From contig FR899411.1 of assembly GCA_000437315.1 (NCBI GenBank), positions 1 to 39,474 of the forward strand: a DNA stretch of 39,474 bases, read 5' to 3'. This stretch comes from Mycoplasma sp. CAG:472. GTDB lineage: Bacteria > Bacillota_I > Bacilli_A > RF39 > UBA660. Below, piece after piece: positions 1 to 7,373 of this stretch. The notes beneath the pieces were generated by a model. That model saw nothing but the letters and a program-made list of their open reading frames with translations, made no database searches and was not told where the DNA came from. Numbering within the stretch: the stretch's first letter is position 1; every line of letters starts with the position of its first letter. Made by a program: the position numbers and the translations under genes.

Positions 1-127
1 TAATTCTAGTGATTATTCTATTACTTTGAGTAAATAATAAAAAAATTTTTACAAATTTACAAAAAGGACTTGATTTATGATTATGATTTGTGATAAATTT
101 ATAATAGAAAGGAGATAGGAAAACAAG

Positions 128-820
128 ATGGAAAAGAAAAATACTTTATTGTTAACTGTTATCGCAGTAGCTACATTATTAGTAGCAGTAGTAGGAGCTA
201 CATTCGCATACTTTGGATCATTTTCAACTAAAGTAGATAACAAAGCTGGTGTAAATGTAACAACTGAAGCTGCTAAATCTTCTGCGTTTTTAACTGAAGC
301 TGCTCAACTTAAATTAAATGTTGCTGGTGCTGAAATGTTAAAAGGTGAAGGTACTGCTACTTCAGTAGGTACTTATGAAGGAGATAAAGCTACACTAACA
401 GTTAAATTAAATGCTACAGACCCTGCAACTAAAACTACTTGTACTTATGACATTTATTATAAGTATGATGATGCTTCTGCAGTTTATGGTGTTGCACCAA
501 CTCCAGTTACTGATGGTACAGCTAATAAAGAGTTTACTTATACACTAACTCCAAGCACAGGAATTACAGTTGAAACTGCTTATGTTGCAACTGAAGAAAA
601 AGATTTTAGCGTTTTCAAAGATGCAACAGCAGAAGTTAAAGTTGCTAGTGGTACTATTGAAGTTAGTAATGGTGATGCATCACAAACTCTAGATGTTAAT
701 GTTAAATTCTATAATTTCCCAATAGTTGACCAAACTGCTTTAGCAGAAAAATCTTTTGCTGGTAAATTCTATGTTAAACAAGAATCTGTAGTATGTGGAA
801 CAACTAAAGTTGGCGCTTAG
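128..820 (+). CDS. Secreted protein with SipW-type (TasA/camelysin-like) signal peptide
   Basis: The protein has 230 residues. Residues 1-30 form a basic start, a long hydrophobic core and the motif GATFAYF, which matches the SipW-dependent signal class of TasA, CalY and camelysin (family knowledge). The mature part is rich in Thr, Ala, Lys and Val with no membrane segment, as expected for an exported beta-rich matrix or fibre protein. Two Cys pairs near residues 102 and 223 could form a disulfide. The Shine-Dalgarno AAGGAGAT at 109-116 fits the ATG, a TATAAT lies at 100-105, and a strong terminator follows. No sipW signal peptidase is visible here. The export class is well supported; a biofilm role is inference. 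Confidence 0.75.
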   Translation: MEKKNTLLLTVIAVATLLVAVVGATFAYFGSFSTKVDNKAGVNVTTEAAKSSAFLTEAAQLKLNVAGAEMLKGEGTATSVGTYEGDKATLTVKLNATDPATKTTCTYDIYYKYDDASAVYGVAPTPVTDGTANKEFTYTLTPSTGITVETAYVATEEKDFSVFKDATAEVKVASGTIEVSNGDASQTLDVNVKFYNFPIVDQTALAEKSFAGKFYVKQESVVCGTTKVGA

Positions 821-856
821 TAATAAAAACAAGTTAACAATTTAATAATATAAATT

Positions 857-879
857 ACGGCCTTAGTGGTCGTTTTTTT
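857..879 (+). terminator. Rho-independent terminator after the secreted protein
   Basis: A 6-bp stem (857-862 with 868-873, one G-T pair) and loop TTAGT are followed by seven T. It ends the transcript of the secreted protein gene and abuts the first codon of the next open frame. Confidence 0.8.
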
Positions 880-1455
880 GTGGATTATATGTTAAATAGC
901 GATATTTACACAATAGCTAAAAAATATTATATATTTATAAAATTTAATATTGATTATTCTCTAATATCTAAATTATGTAATATATTTATAGTAGTTTTAA
1001 TTATTATATCTTCATTATTAATAGTTTTAAAAAGAAATGAAGTACAAGAATATGTTGCTAGTAATAGTTATTCATTCTTACTTAAACATTATGATAAAGA
1101 TGATATAAGACTATATTCTATTATGGAAGATGGTGGCTATGGTATGTTTTTAGGTGTTAAATCATATTTAGATTGTAGGGCAGAATATTTTATTAAGTAT
1201 AATAATAAGAAATATGATATTTTAAAAGAATACTTTCTATTACAACATAGTAAAATTAATATTAATGAATTTTTAGATAAATATAAATTTACTCACTTAC
1301 TTTTAAATAGTGGTGATATAATGTTTAAACTTTCTGAAATAAAGGGGTATAAACTAATATATATTGATAAAGAATATGAATATAAATTATATGTAAGAGA
1401 GGATTTAATAAAGTCTGATACTCCAGAAATAAAAGAATTATATATTAGAATATGA
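880..1455 (+). pseudogene. 5'-truncated remnant of a polytopic membrane enzyme (C-terminal domain only)
   Basis: This is an open frame of 191 codons. It has one hydrophobic segment at about residues 31-49 and then a soluble part with a GGYGMFLGV...LDCRAEYF pattern and YKFTHLLL...YKLIYIDKEYEYKLYV. From memory this resembles the extracellular C-terminal domain of multi-pass glycosyltransferase-like proteins (GGYL...fiDgRae). Those proteins normally have many N-terminal membrane helices, which are absent here. The frame opens with GTG directly on the T-run of the preceding terminator and has no Shine-Dalgarno, so it is probably untranslated debris. It could instead be a short functional protein started at the internal ATG at 889. 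Family assignment is tentative. Confidence 0.45.
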
Positions 1456-1484
1456 TAATGGTAGTTAAAATAAATTTATTAAAT

Positions 1485-1599
1485 ATCTTAAAATATTATG
1501 GTTGAAAGTCTTAAAATTGTACGGTTAAAAATCTTAAAAGTGTATGGTTGAAAGTCTTAAAATATTACGGTTAAAAGTCTTAAAAGTGTACGGTTACTA
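1485..1599. repeat. Five tandem copies of a 23-bp repeat
   Basis: Units lie at 1485-1507, 1508-1530, 1531-1553, 1554-1576 and 1577-1599. Each has a TCTTAAAA core, a variable 3-bp part, then TAYGGTTRAAA; the last unit drifts at its end. The 23-bp period is not a multiple of three, and the array lies between genes. It sits just upstream of the queH promoter. Confidence 0.85.
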
Positions 1600-1634
1600 T
1601 AAAAAAAATAATAATAAATATTATTATACTAATG

Positions 1635-1663
1635 TTGCTAAGCAAAAAAAATGGTGCTAAAAT
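1635..1663 (+). promoter_or_regulatory. Sigma-A promoter of queH
   Basis: TTGCTA (1635-1640), a 17-bp spacer and TAAAAT (1658-1663), with TG one base before the -10 element (extended -10). It directs transcription into queH. Confidence 0.65.
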
Positions 1664-1684
1664 ACATTTGAAAGGAAAAAGAGT

Positions 1685-2290
1685 ATGAATGTAAATTATG
1701 ATAATGTTTTTAAAGATATAGTTAAAAATATAAAGGGAACTCCAACTGTACTTTTACATAGTTGCTGTGCACCATGTTCTTCACAGGTACTTGCTAGGTT
1801 ATCAGATTATTTTTTAGTAACTGTTTTATACTATAATCCCAATATTGAACCATTTTCTGAATATGAAAAAAGAAAAGAAGAACAAAAAAGATTCATAGAA
1901 ACTTTTCCAAGTAAGAATAAAATATCAATTTTAGATTGTGATTATGAAAATGAAAAATTTAAATGTATTGCTAAAGGTTTAGAGGATGCTCCTGAAGGGG
2001 GAGAAAGATGTCATAAGTGTTATAATTTAAGACTTGAAAAAACTGCTATATTAGCAAAAGAGAATGGTTTTGATTATTTTTGTACAACTTTAACAGTAAG
2101 CCCATTTAAAAACTCTCGTATATTAAATGAAATAGGAAGTAATTTAGAAAAATTATATGATGTAAAATACTTATATTCTGATTTTAAAAAAGAAGATGGT
2201 TATAAAAAATCAATTGAATATTCTAAAAAATATAATTTATATAGACAAAATTATTGTGGATGTATTTATTCAAAAAATAATTTAAAATAA
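1685..2290 (+). CDS. queH: Epoxyqueuosine reductase QueH
   Basis: QueH (former DUF208) reduces epoxyqueuosine to queuosine, the last step of the queuosine modification of GUN-anticodon tRNAs, in the cytoplasm. The 201-residue protein is full length for the family. It begins with the diagnostic LHSCCAPCSS (Cys27, Cys28, Cys31), followed by YYNPNIEPFSEYEKR and ERCHKCYNLRLEKTA. It ends with the paired cysteines of NYCGCIYS. These cysteines form the metal site in the family. An AAAGGA Shine-Dalgarno precedes the ATG. No other queuosine genes are in the window, so the cell may salvage precursors (inference). Confidence 0.95.
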   Translation: MNVNYDNVFKDIVKNIKGTPTVLLHSCCAPCSSQVLARLSDYFLVTVLYYNPNIEPFSEYEKRKEEQKRFIETFPSKNKISILDCDYENEKFKCIAKGLEDAPEGGERCHKCYNLRLEKTAILAKENGFDYFCTTLTVSPFKNSRILNEIGSNLEKLYDVKYLYSDFKKEDGYKKSIEYSKKYNLYRQNYCGCIYSKNNLK

Positions 2291-2313
2291 AAACTCGCTT
2301 AAGTGCGGGTTTT
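2290..2313. terminator. Bidirectional terminator between queH and the convergent membrane gene
   Basis: A 9-bp stem (2290-2298 with 2305-2313) with loop TTAAGT is flanked by A-tract and T-tract. The minus-strand gene's stop codon lies in the loop, so one hairpin can serve both converging genes. Confidence 0.8.
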
Positions 2314-2679
2314 AGTTTGTGTATTTTTACCTAGAATGCCACCTATAACTGAGGATGATAAAAGTATTAAGTAGTAAAGCAGTGTAGTATAACTTAAATG
2401 TCTAATAAATAAAATAAGTGTAATAATAAAAAGTGTTAAGATAAGTATTAGTCCATTAATAAGGCCACATATAATACCTTTTTTATTAGTGTGTTTTCCT
2501 TTGATAAAAGATAATGTAAAAAATAGAGAAATATTTATAAGAAAGGAAATTAAACTTGTTATATATGAGGATACTCCAATAAGATTAAATAATCCTAAAA
2601 TAAATGAAATAAATAATTCAATAAGTATAAATAAACCAATATATTTACCATAAACTAATAATTTTTTTATAATAATCAC
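2299..2679 (-). CDS. TIGR04086 family (YrzE-like) membrane protein
   Basis: A 126-residue, very hydrophobic protein with four predicted membrane helices (about residues 13-30, 36-58, 68-90 and 95-118). It ends in a SSSVIGGILGKN motif like the C-terminal Gly-rich signature of TIGR04086/YrzE proteins, whose function is unknown. The open frame starts at GTG 2679, but that GTG lies inside the only Shine-Dalgarno-like sequence (AGGTGAT, minus strand 2681-2675). The real initiation codon could therefore be GTG or a nearby non-canonical ATT or ATA. It faces queH tail to tail and shares its terminator hairpin. Confidence 0.65.
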   Translation of the reverse strand: MIIIKKLLVYGKYIGLFILIELFISFILGLFNLIGVSSYITSLISFLINISLFFTLSFIKGKHTNKKGIICGLINGLILILTLFIITLILFIRHLSYTTLLYYLILLSSSVIGGILGKNTQTKTRT

Positions 2680-2742
2680 CTAATAAATTGTATGATGTGA
2701 TTAAAATTATATTACTTTAAACATAATAATAATGGTGATAAA

Positions 2743-3384
2743 ATGGTTTTATTTAAGGTAGTTATACGTACATTATTCTTTTATTTTTTTATAACAATAT
2801 CATATAGGTTAATGGGAAAAAGGGAAGTAGGACAGCTTGGTGTAATTGATTTAATAGTTTCTATCTTAATTGCGGAACTTGTAGCTATATCAATTGAAAA
2901 TCATTCAGATCCTATGTATTTAACAATAATTCCAATTTCTATTTTAGTATTACTTGAAATAGTTCTTGCTTATATTTCAATTAAATGTAGACATTTAAGG
3001 CTTATACTTGATGGCAAACCCTCACTTATAATTTCTCAAGGAAAAATAAATTATCATGAAATGATTAAACAAAGGTATACACTTGATGATTTGCTCTTAT
3101 CTTTAAGACAAAAAGAAATAAGAGATATATCTGATGTTGAATTTGCTTTTTTAGAGCCTAATGGACAGCTTTCAATATTTAAATATAAACCTCTTAAAAT
3201 GAAAGGTAATTATCCAATGCCAATTATTATAGATGGAAATATTGATATAGATGCTTTAAAAAATATTAAGAAAAGTGAGTCGTGGATTAAAAATGCTTTA
3301 GAAAATGAAGATATTTTACTAAGTGAAATATTTTATGCTTTTTATAAAAATAAAAAACTTTATATCATAAAAAAAGGTAGTTAA
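2743..3384 (+). CDS. DUF421 (YetF-type) membrane protein
   Basis: A 213-residue protein with about three N-terminal membrane helices (residues 7-25, 34-52 and 58-80) and a soluble C-terminal part. YRLMGKREVGQL, LDGKPSLIISQGKI, TLDDLLLSLRQK and EFAFLEPNGQLSIFKY are diagnostic for the DUF421/YetF family found in spore-formers and relatives. Function is not firmly known; members have been linked to stress and envelope integrity. The GGTGAT Shine-Dalgarno, a form common in this genome, precedes the ATG. The stop codon overlaps that of the convergent DUF1653 gene by 4 bp. Confidence 0.9.
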   Translation: MVLFKVVIRTLFFYFFITISYRLMGKREVGQLGVIDLIVSILIAELVAISIENHSDPMYLTIIPISILVLLEIVLAYISIKCRHLRLILDGKPSLIISQGKINYHEMIKQRYTLDDLLLSLRQKEIRDISDVEFAFLEPNGQLSIFKYKPLKMKGNYPMPIIIDGNIDIDALKNIKKSESWIKNALENEDILLSEIFYAFYKNKKLYIIKKGS

Positions 3385-3388
3385 TCTA
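3371..3388. terminator. Terminator built over two overlapping stop codons
   Basis: GGTAG-TTAAT-CTACC forms a 5-bp stem whose loop carries the overlapping stop codons of both convergent genes. On the minus strand it is followed by a run of seven T, so it best serves the DUF1653 gene. Confidence 0.6.
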
Positions 3389-3623
3389 CCATTTCAAAAC
3401 GATATTCTTGTTCAGCACTTGGATATTTCTCTTTATCAACCTTAGAGATAAAGTTATCATAAGGTCTTACCCATATTTTACCATCATGATTTGATTTGTA
3501 AATTACCACTTTTACGGGATTACCATTTTCATCAGTTTTCTCACTATCATTTCCAATAAATAATACTTTGTAAACATTTCCTTTAAAATGTCTATATGTT
3601 TTATTTTCCTCAATTTCTCTCAT
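3381..3623 (-). CDS. DUF1653 domain protein
   Basis: An 80-residue soluble protein. YRHFKGNVYKVLFIG at residues 11-25, VVIYKS, IWVRPYDNF and the final YRFE pattern match the small DUF1653 family, which is widespread and of unknown function. The length is normal for the family. The Shine-Dalgarno AGGTGAT lies six bases before the ATG. It converges on the DUF421 gene and is divergent from the PfkB gene. Confidence 0.88.
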   Translation of the reverse strand: MREIEENKTYRHFKGNVYKVLFIGNDSEKTDENGNPVKVVIYKSNHDGKIWVRPYDNFISKVDKEKYPSAEQEYRFEMVD

Positions 3624-3659
3624 TTTTTTATCACCTAATAAATATTATACAATTTTTGC

Positions 3660-3688
3660 TTTAAAATATCTAGATTTTATTATATAAT
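3660..3688 (+). promoter_or_regulatory. Candidate promoter of the PfkB-Smr pair
   Basis: TTTAAA (3660-3665), a 17-bp spacer and a perfect TATAAT (3683-3688), upstream of an AAGGTAGG Shine-Dalgarno. Confidence 0.5.
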
Positions 3689-3711
3689 TATATAGAAGGT
3701 AGGTTGATTAT

Positions 3712-4674
3712 ATGAAAGTATTATGTGTAGGACAGTCTACATTTGATGTAACTACAAAAATTGATAAGTTTCCTGAGGAAGGTTCTGTAACAAATTTTAG
3801 TGAAGTCTATGAGTGTGGTGGAGGAAGCTGTGCAAATGCCGCTTATTTATTAGGAAAATATAAAGTTGATTCTTATTTAGGCTCAATGGTAGGAGATGAT
3901 ACTTTTGGTAACACTATTCGAAAAGAACTTGAAAAAGTTGGTGTACATACTGAGTATATGGAAATAGCATATGAAAAAAGAACATCACTTTCATATATTT
4001 TATTAAATGAAAAAGAAAAGAAAAGGACTATTTTAAATATTAATAAAGAAAAACTTCTTATGAAAAAAACTGAATTTCCAATGGATCCTGATCTTGTTTT
4101 GGTCGATTCATTTGATTATGGTGCATCACTTTCTGCATTTAATAAATATGCAAATAAAATAACTATTATTGATGCAAAAATTGCAAATTCTGAAACAATT
4201 GAACTATGTAAGTATGCAAAATATATTATAGCAAGTAAAGATTTTGCTTCATATGTTTCTGGTGTAAAAATCGATTTTAATAATCCAAATTCTTTAGTAA
4301 ATTGCTATTCAGCATTATTAAATAAATTTCCAAATAGAAATATTGTTGTAACTTTAGGAGAAAAAGGAGCAATGTATTTAATGGATAATCAAATAAAAGT
4401 TATGCCAGGCCTTAAAGTTAATGAAGTTGATGCTACTGGTGCAAAAGATATTTTCTGTGGTAGTTTTGCTTATGCACTTTTAAAAGGATATGATATTGAA
4501 AAAACTGTAACTTTTGCTAATATTGCCTCAGGTCTTTCAGTAGTAAAAATTGGTGGAAGATCATCAATACCAGAATATGATGAAATAATGAAATATTTCT
4601 TACAAAAATATCCAGATGAAGGAACTATTCAAAAAGAAACTCCTCCGGTTATAGCAACTGAAGCTGGAATGTAA
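3712..4674 (+). CDS. PfkB-family carbohydrate kinase
   Basis: A 320-residue ribokinase/PfkB-fold kinase that would phosphorylate a sugar or nucleoside with ATP; the substrate cannot be told. It has the N-terminal substrate region (GQSTFDVTTKIDKFP), the glycine-rich GGGSCANAAYLLGK motif and the C-terminal signature DATGAKDIFCGSFAYALLKG. The catalytic base is Asp246 in GAKD. The family's anion hole is normally GAGD, so Lys245 replaces a conserved Gly, which is unusual. The stop overlaps the Smr start (TAATG), so the two are translationally coupled. Confidence 0.88.
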   Translation: MKVLCVGQSTFDVTTKIDKFPEEGSVTNFSEVYECGGGSCANAAYLLGKYKVDSYLGSMVGDDTFGNTIRKELEKVGVHTEYMEIAYEKRTSLSYILLNEKEKKRTILNINKEKLLMKKTEFPMDPDLVLVDSFDYGASLSAFNKYANKITIIDAKIANSETIELCKYAKYIIASKDFASYVSGVKIDFNNPNSLVNCYSALLNKFPNRNIVVTLGEKGAMYLMDNQIKVMPGLKVNEVDATGAKDIFCGSFAYALLKGYDIEKTVTFANIASGLSVVKIGGRSSIPEYDEIMKYFLQKYPDEGTIQKETPPVIATEAGM

Positions 4675-4931
4675 TGATTATTACTAGTAAAACACCTCAT
4701 CTTGATTTACATGGAGAAATAGAAAGTATGGTGGAGGTACTTGTAAATGATTTTATTAATGAAAATATACTATTACATAATGACGTAGTTGTTATAATTC
4801 ATGGTAAAAGTACAAATATTTTAACTAAAGAAGTTCATAAAGTTTTAAGTAATAATAAACGAATAAAAAAATATTATTTAGATAACTGGAATTTAGGACA
4901 AACTATTGTAGAGCTTAAAGATAATCTTTAG
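4674..4931 (+). CDS. Small Smr-domain protein
   Basis: An 85-residue protein that is essentially one Smr (small MutS-related) domain. LDLHGE near residue 11 is the first signature, IIHGKSTNILTKEV is the HGxGxGxL-like second signature (here degenerate, with Ser and Asn for Gly), and GQTIVEL is the end of the domain. Smr domains are nucleic-acid-binding or endonuclease modules involved in DNA repair or ribosome quality control. The stand-alone size is small. It starts inside the stop codon of the PfkB gene, so it depends on that transcript. Confidence 0.8.
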   Translation: MIITSKTPHLDLHGEIESMVEVLVNDFINENILLHNDVVVIIHGKSTNILTKEVHKVLSNNKRIKKYYLDNWNLGQTIVELKDNL

Positions 4932-4940
4932 GCTTTTAAT

Positions 4941-4969
4941 TTGACAAATTATACCTATTTAAGTATAAT
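4941..4969 (+). promoter_or_regulatory. Perfect consensus sigma-A promoter
   Basis: TTGACA (4941-4946), 17-bp spacer, TATAAT (4964-4969). It drives the Cys-rich protein gene; the Shine-Dalgarno AAGGGGGA lies just before that start. Confidence 0.9.
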
Positions 4970-4992
4970 AATGTTGTTTTAAGGGGGAAAAT

Positions 4993-5655
4993 ATGACTGA
5001 TTATTTAAGAGAATATAAAGGTTATTGTTTAACTTGTAAAAATTATGATTTGGAACGTAAAAGTGATGCTACAACAAGAGGTTTTAGATGTACATATCAT
5101 GGTAGACCAATGGCTATGGATGAAAAATGTCCACATTATTCAAAAGATATTGTAAGAAGCAATTCATTTATTGATTCTCAAGTAAGGTGGATGAATAGAC
5201 ATGGTTATGATCCACGAAGAGATAAAGATACATTTTGTTATATTACTACAATGTGTTGTGATATATTAGGGCTAAGTGATAATCATAAATATTTAGAAAG
5301 TCTTCGTAAATTAAGAAGTTATTTAATAACTTTTGATTTTGGTAAAAAAATACTTTTGGATTATGATGTTTATGGTGTTTTAGTTAGCAAAAAAATATAT
5401 GAAGATTATTGTAAGGATAATAATAAAACTTTAGAAATGATAAATAATATAATAGTTCCATCATTTTTAGAACCACTTTGTGTTTTAATAGATAATAATG
5501 ATTTAGATAATGCAGTTTATTTATACATAAAAATGACATTTGCATTATTAAACAAATATAAAATAAAATATTTACCAATAAATGAAAGTGATATTGATGT
5601 AAATAATTTAGGCCATGGTTATAGTAGAGAAAGAAAGTATTTTGTAGCTAAGTAA
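4993..5655 (+). CDS. Cys-rich protein with CFI-box-like domain, function unknown
   Basis: A 220-residue soluble protein. Cys12 and Cys15 (CLTC), Cys33 and Cys46 look like a zinc ribbon, with His36 and His48 nearby. A central stretch with CYITTMCCDILG and LESLRKLRSYL resembles the CFI-box module (CFITT...LRxFRD) seen in several clostridial proteins; this comes from memory and is not certain. The rest is helical. A perfect promoter suggests strong expression, which is striking for an unknown protein. It stands as a single gene before the ribosomal infC operon. Confidence 0.7.
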   Translation: MTDYLREYKGYCLTCKNYDLERKSDATTRGFRCTYHGRPMAMDEKCPHYSKDIVRSNSFIDSQVRWMNRHGYDPRRDKDTFCYITTMCCDILGLSDNHKYLESLRKLRSYLITFDFGKKILLDYDVYGVLVSKKIYEDYCKDNNKTLEMINNIIVPSFLEPLCVLIDNNDLDNAVYLYIKMTFALLNKYKIKYLPINESDIDVNNLGHGYSRERKYFVAK

Positions 5656-5698
5656 ACTATAAATGCAATAATACTTATTTAAAACTAGAAAATTTTAC

Positions 5699-5727
5699 TT
5701 GACAAGCATATAATAATGGTGTAAACT
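5699..5727 (+). promoter_or_regulatory. Promoter of the infC-rpmI-rplT operon
   Basis: TTGACA (5699-5704), 17-bp spacer, TAAACT (5722-5727). Transcription would start near 5733 and produce the structured leader. Confidence 0.8.
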
Positions 5728-5756
5728 AATTTTAGTTAATTAAAGGAAAGAGATTT

Positions 5757-5844
5757 TTATCCACCTGACTAGTAATAAACTGGTAGGTTAAAGGCCGATG
5801 TGAGAATATGAGCTTTTAAGGTGGATAATTGTATCCATCTTTTT
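5757..5844 (+). promoter_or_regulatory. L20-type attenuator leader of infC operon
   Basis: Two mutually exclusive hairpins are visible. The long one pairs TTATCCACCT (5757-5766) with AGGTGGATAA (5819-5828), 10 bp. The terminator pairs 5820-5827 with 5832-5839 (8 bp, loop ATTG) followed by five T. They share the segment 5820-5827. In Bacilli the infC leader is attenuated by excess L20 binding (family knowledge), and the layout here matches that mechanism. Readthrough gives the AAGGAGG site for infC. Confidence 0.8.
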
Positions 5845-5866
5845 AATTATAAGGAGGGAAAGAGAT

Positions 5867-6388
5867 ATAGCAAAGATTGAAGAGTTACCTATTAATAACC
5901 AAATCAAAGCTGATGAAGTTATGGTAATAGGTCCAAATGGGGAAAAAATGGGTATTAAAAAATTAAGTGATGCACTTACTTTAGCTGGTTATGCAGGACT
6001 TGATTTAGTACTTATGAATCAAGGTAATGGTGTTGCTGTTACCAAAATAATGGATTACAATAAATTCCGTTATGAAAAACAAAAAAAATTAAAGGATGCA
6101 CAGAAAAAACAAAGAGAAACGAGTAAAGAAATTAAAGAATATCGTTTATCAGTTACAATTGATGTTGGTGATTTTGAAACTCGTCGTAGAAATGCTGAAA
6201 ACTATTTAAAAAAAGGACATAAAATTAAAGCATTTATTCGTTTTAAAGGTAGACAAATGGCTCATACAGAACTTGGGATTGATGTATTAAATCGTTTCGC
6301 TGAGGCACTTTCTGAGGTATCTACAGTTGAACAAAAACCCCAACTCGATGGTCGTCAAGCATATATGTTGCTAGCTCCAAAAAAATAG
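5867..6388 (+). CDS. infC: Translation initiation factor IF-3, ATA start
   Basis: IF-3 binds the 30S subunit, prevents premature joining of 50S and checks the start codon. The first in-frame ATG (5921) would remove the conserved N-terminal motif. The frame stays open upstream and encodes AKIEELPINNQIKADEVMVIGP, the usual IF-3 start. An ATA at 5867-5869 sits nine bases after a strong AAGGAGG (5851-5857). This gives 173 residues, the normal family length. Rare start codons in infC are known from E. coli and Bacillus (AUU) and let IF-3 limit its own synthesis. The N domain, the Lys-rich linker and the C domain (KIKAFIRFKGRQMAH) are all present. Confidence 0.93.
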   Translation: MAKIEELPINNQIKADEVMVIGPNGEKMGIKKLSDALTLAGYAGLDLVLMNQGNGVAVTKIMDYNKFRYEKQKKLKDAQKKQRETSKEIKEYRLSVTIDVGDFETRRRNAENYLKKGHKIKAFIRFKGRQMAHTELGIDVLNRFAEALSEVSTVEQKPQLDGRQAYMLLAPKK

Positions 6389-6403
6389 AAAGGAAGTTTA
6401 ATT

Positions 6404-6598
6404 ATGGGAAAATGTAAACAAAAAACACATAAGGCAAGTAGCAAAGTATTAAACAAAAAGAAAAATGGTACTATTACTTTCAAAATGGGTAATGGTAATC
6501 ACAAAACAGGAAAGGATAGCTCTAAAGCAGTACGTCAAAGAAGAGGTACAACTACTTTAGGTAAGGCAATGGCAAAAGGCCTTTCAAAAGTTATATAG
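6404..6598 (+). CDS. rpmI: Ribosomal protein bL35
   Basis: A 64-residue, strongly basic protein of the large ribosomal subunit. The GKCKQKTHKASSK start and the HKTGKDSSKAVRQRRG core correspond to the L35 pattern (K-T-H near the start, H-x-x-x-K-S/D-S-K-x-x-R-x-R). It is the second gene of the operon, 15 bp after infC, with AGAAAGGAAG as Shine-Dalgarno. Expression is governed by the upstream L20 leader. Confidence 0.93.
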   Translation: MGKCKQKTHKASSKVLNKKKNGTITFKMGNGNHKTGKDSSKAVRQRRGTTTLGKAMAKGLSKVI

Positions 6599-6615
6599 TA
6601 AGGGTGGTGTAAAAT

Positions 6616-7182
6616 ATGGCAAGAGTTAAAGGTAGCGCTGTTTCTAAAAACAGAAGAAGAAAAGTTTTAAAACAAGCTAAAGGTTATTTTGGAAGTAAAC
6701 ATAGACTTTATAAAACAGCTCAAGAACAATTATTCCATAGTGGTGCTTATGCATTTAGAGACCGTAAACAAAATAAGAGAAACTTTAGAAAACTTTGGAT
6801 TACAAGAATTAATGCAGCATGTAGAGAAAATGATATAAGTTATTCTAAATTTATCAATGGATTAAATAAAGCTGGTATCGAAATCAATCGTAAGATGCTT
6901 TCTGAACTTGCAATCGATGATCCAAAAAGTTTCACTGCTTTAGTTGTTACTGCTAAAAAAGCACTTTTAGGTGAAGAAATTAAAGCTGAAGTTAAAGAAA
7001 CAGTTAAAGAAGTAAAAAAAGAAACTGAAAAGGTAGCAAAAGTTGTTAAAGAAAAAATTGAAGAAGTAAAAGAGGACTTAGAATCAATGAGTCTTGCTGA
7101 TTTAAAAGCTTTAGCAAAAGAAAAAGGCCTTAAAGGTTTTAGTACTTTAAAAAAAGATGAATTAATTAAAAAACTTAAATAG
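6616..7182 (+). CDS. rplT: Ribosomal protein bL20 with C-terminal SAP/Rho-N-like extension
   Basis: Residues 1-118 are canonical bL20 (MARVKGSAVSKNRRRKVLK, KGYFGSKHRLYK, FRKLWITRINAACR), a large-subunit assembly protein and the regulator of its own operon. Ordinary bL20 ends there. This protein continues for 70 residues: a Lys/Glu/Val-rich helical linker (119-155), then SMSLADLKALAKEKGLKGFS and a final KKDELIKKLK, which look like a SAP or Rho N-terminal domain (156-188). Such modules bind nucleic acid. It is the last gene of the operon and is followed by a terminator. The extension is in frame and its codons look normal. Confidence 0.95.
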   Translation: MARVKGSAVSKNRRRKVLKQAKGYFGSKHRLYKTAQEQLFHSGAYAFRDRKQNKRNFRKLWITRINAACRENDISYSKFINGLNKAGIEINRKMLSELAIDDPKSFTALVVTAKKALLGEEIKAEVKETVKEVKKETEKVAKVVKEKIEEVKEDLESMSLADLKALAKEKGLKGFSTLKKDELIKKLK

Positions 7183-7205
7183 TTTAATTCTACTTAAGTT
7201 TTTTT
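7168..7205 (+). terminator. Terminator of the infC operon
   Basis: An A-rich 5' arm ending in CTTAA (7168-7178) pairs with TTAAG and a T-run (7194-7205). The stem overlaps the last codons of rplT. Confidence 0.55.
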
Positions 7206-7325
7206 ATGATAAAATATTTCATTAATTTATTTTCATAAGGATAAGTCTATTTAATATCAATTTTTTTATATAATTAATATAATATTATTTATAATTCTTA
7301 AATATGGTAGGGTATTTTATGCATA

Positions 7326-7352
7326 GAGCAGCGTGCTTCTAACCATCTGAGC
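7326..7352 (-). repeat. Inverted degenerate copy of a tRNA 5' half
   Basis: The reverse complement reads as a tRNA D-arm and 5' anticodon stem (GCTCAG, TGGTTAGA, GCACGC, GCTC). It matches about 24 of 27 bases of 7425-7450 in the functional tRNA-CAT, with one inserted base. No complete tRNA fold remains. Confidence 0.7.
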
Positions 7353-7373
7353 AATATATTTTTAAAAAAGTAG

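Noticed and set aside
2..37. Eleven open codons ending in TAA at the left edge, as the tail of an upstream gene
   Set aside because: Too short and AT-rich to support; no motif.
1485..1599. CRISPR array
   Set aside because: The 23-bp units are contiguous without spacers, and no cas genes are present.
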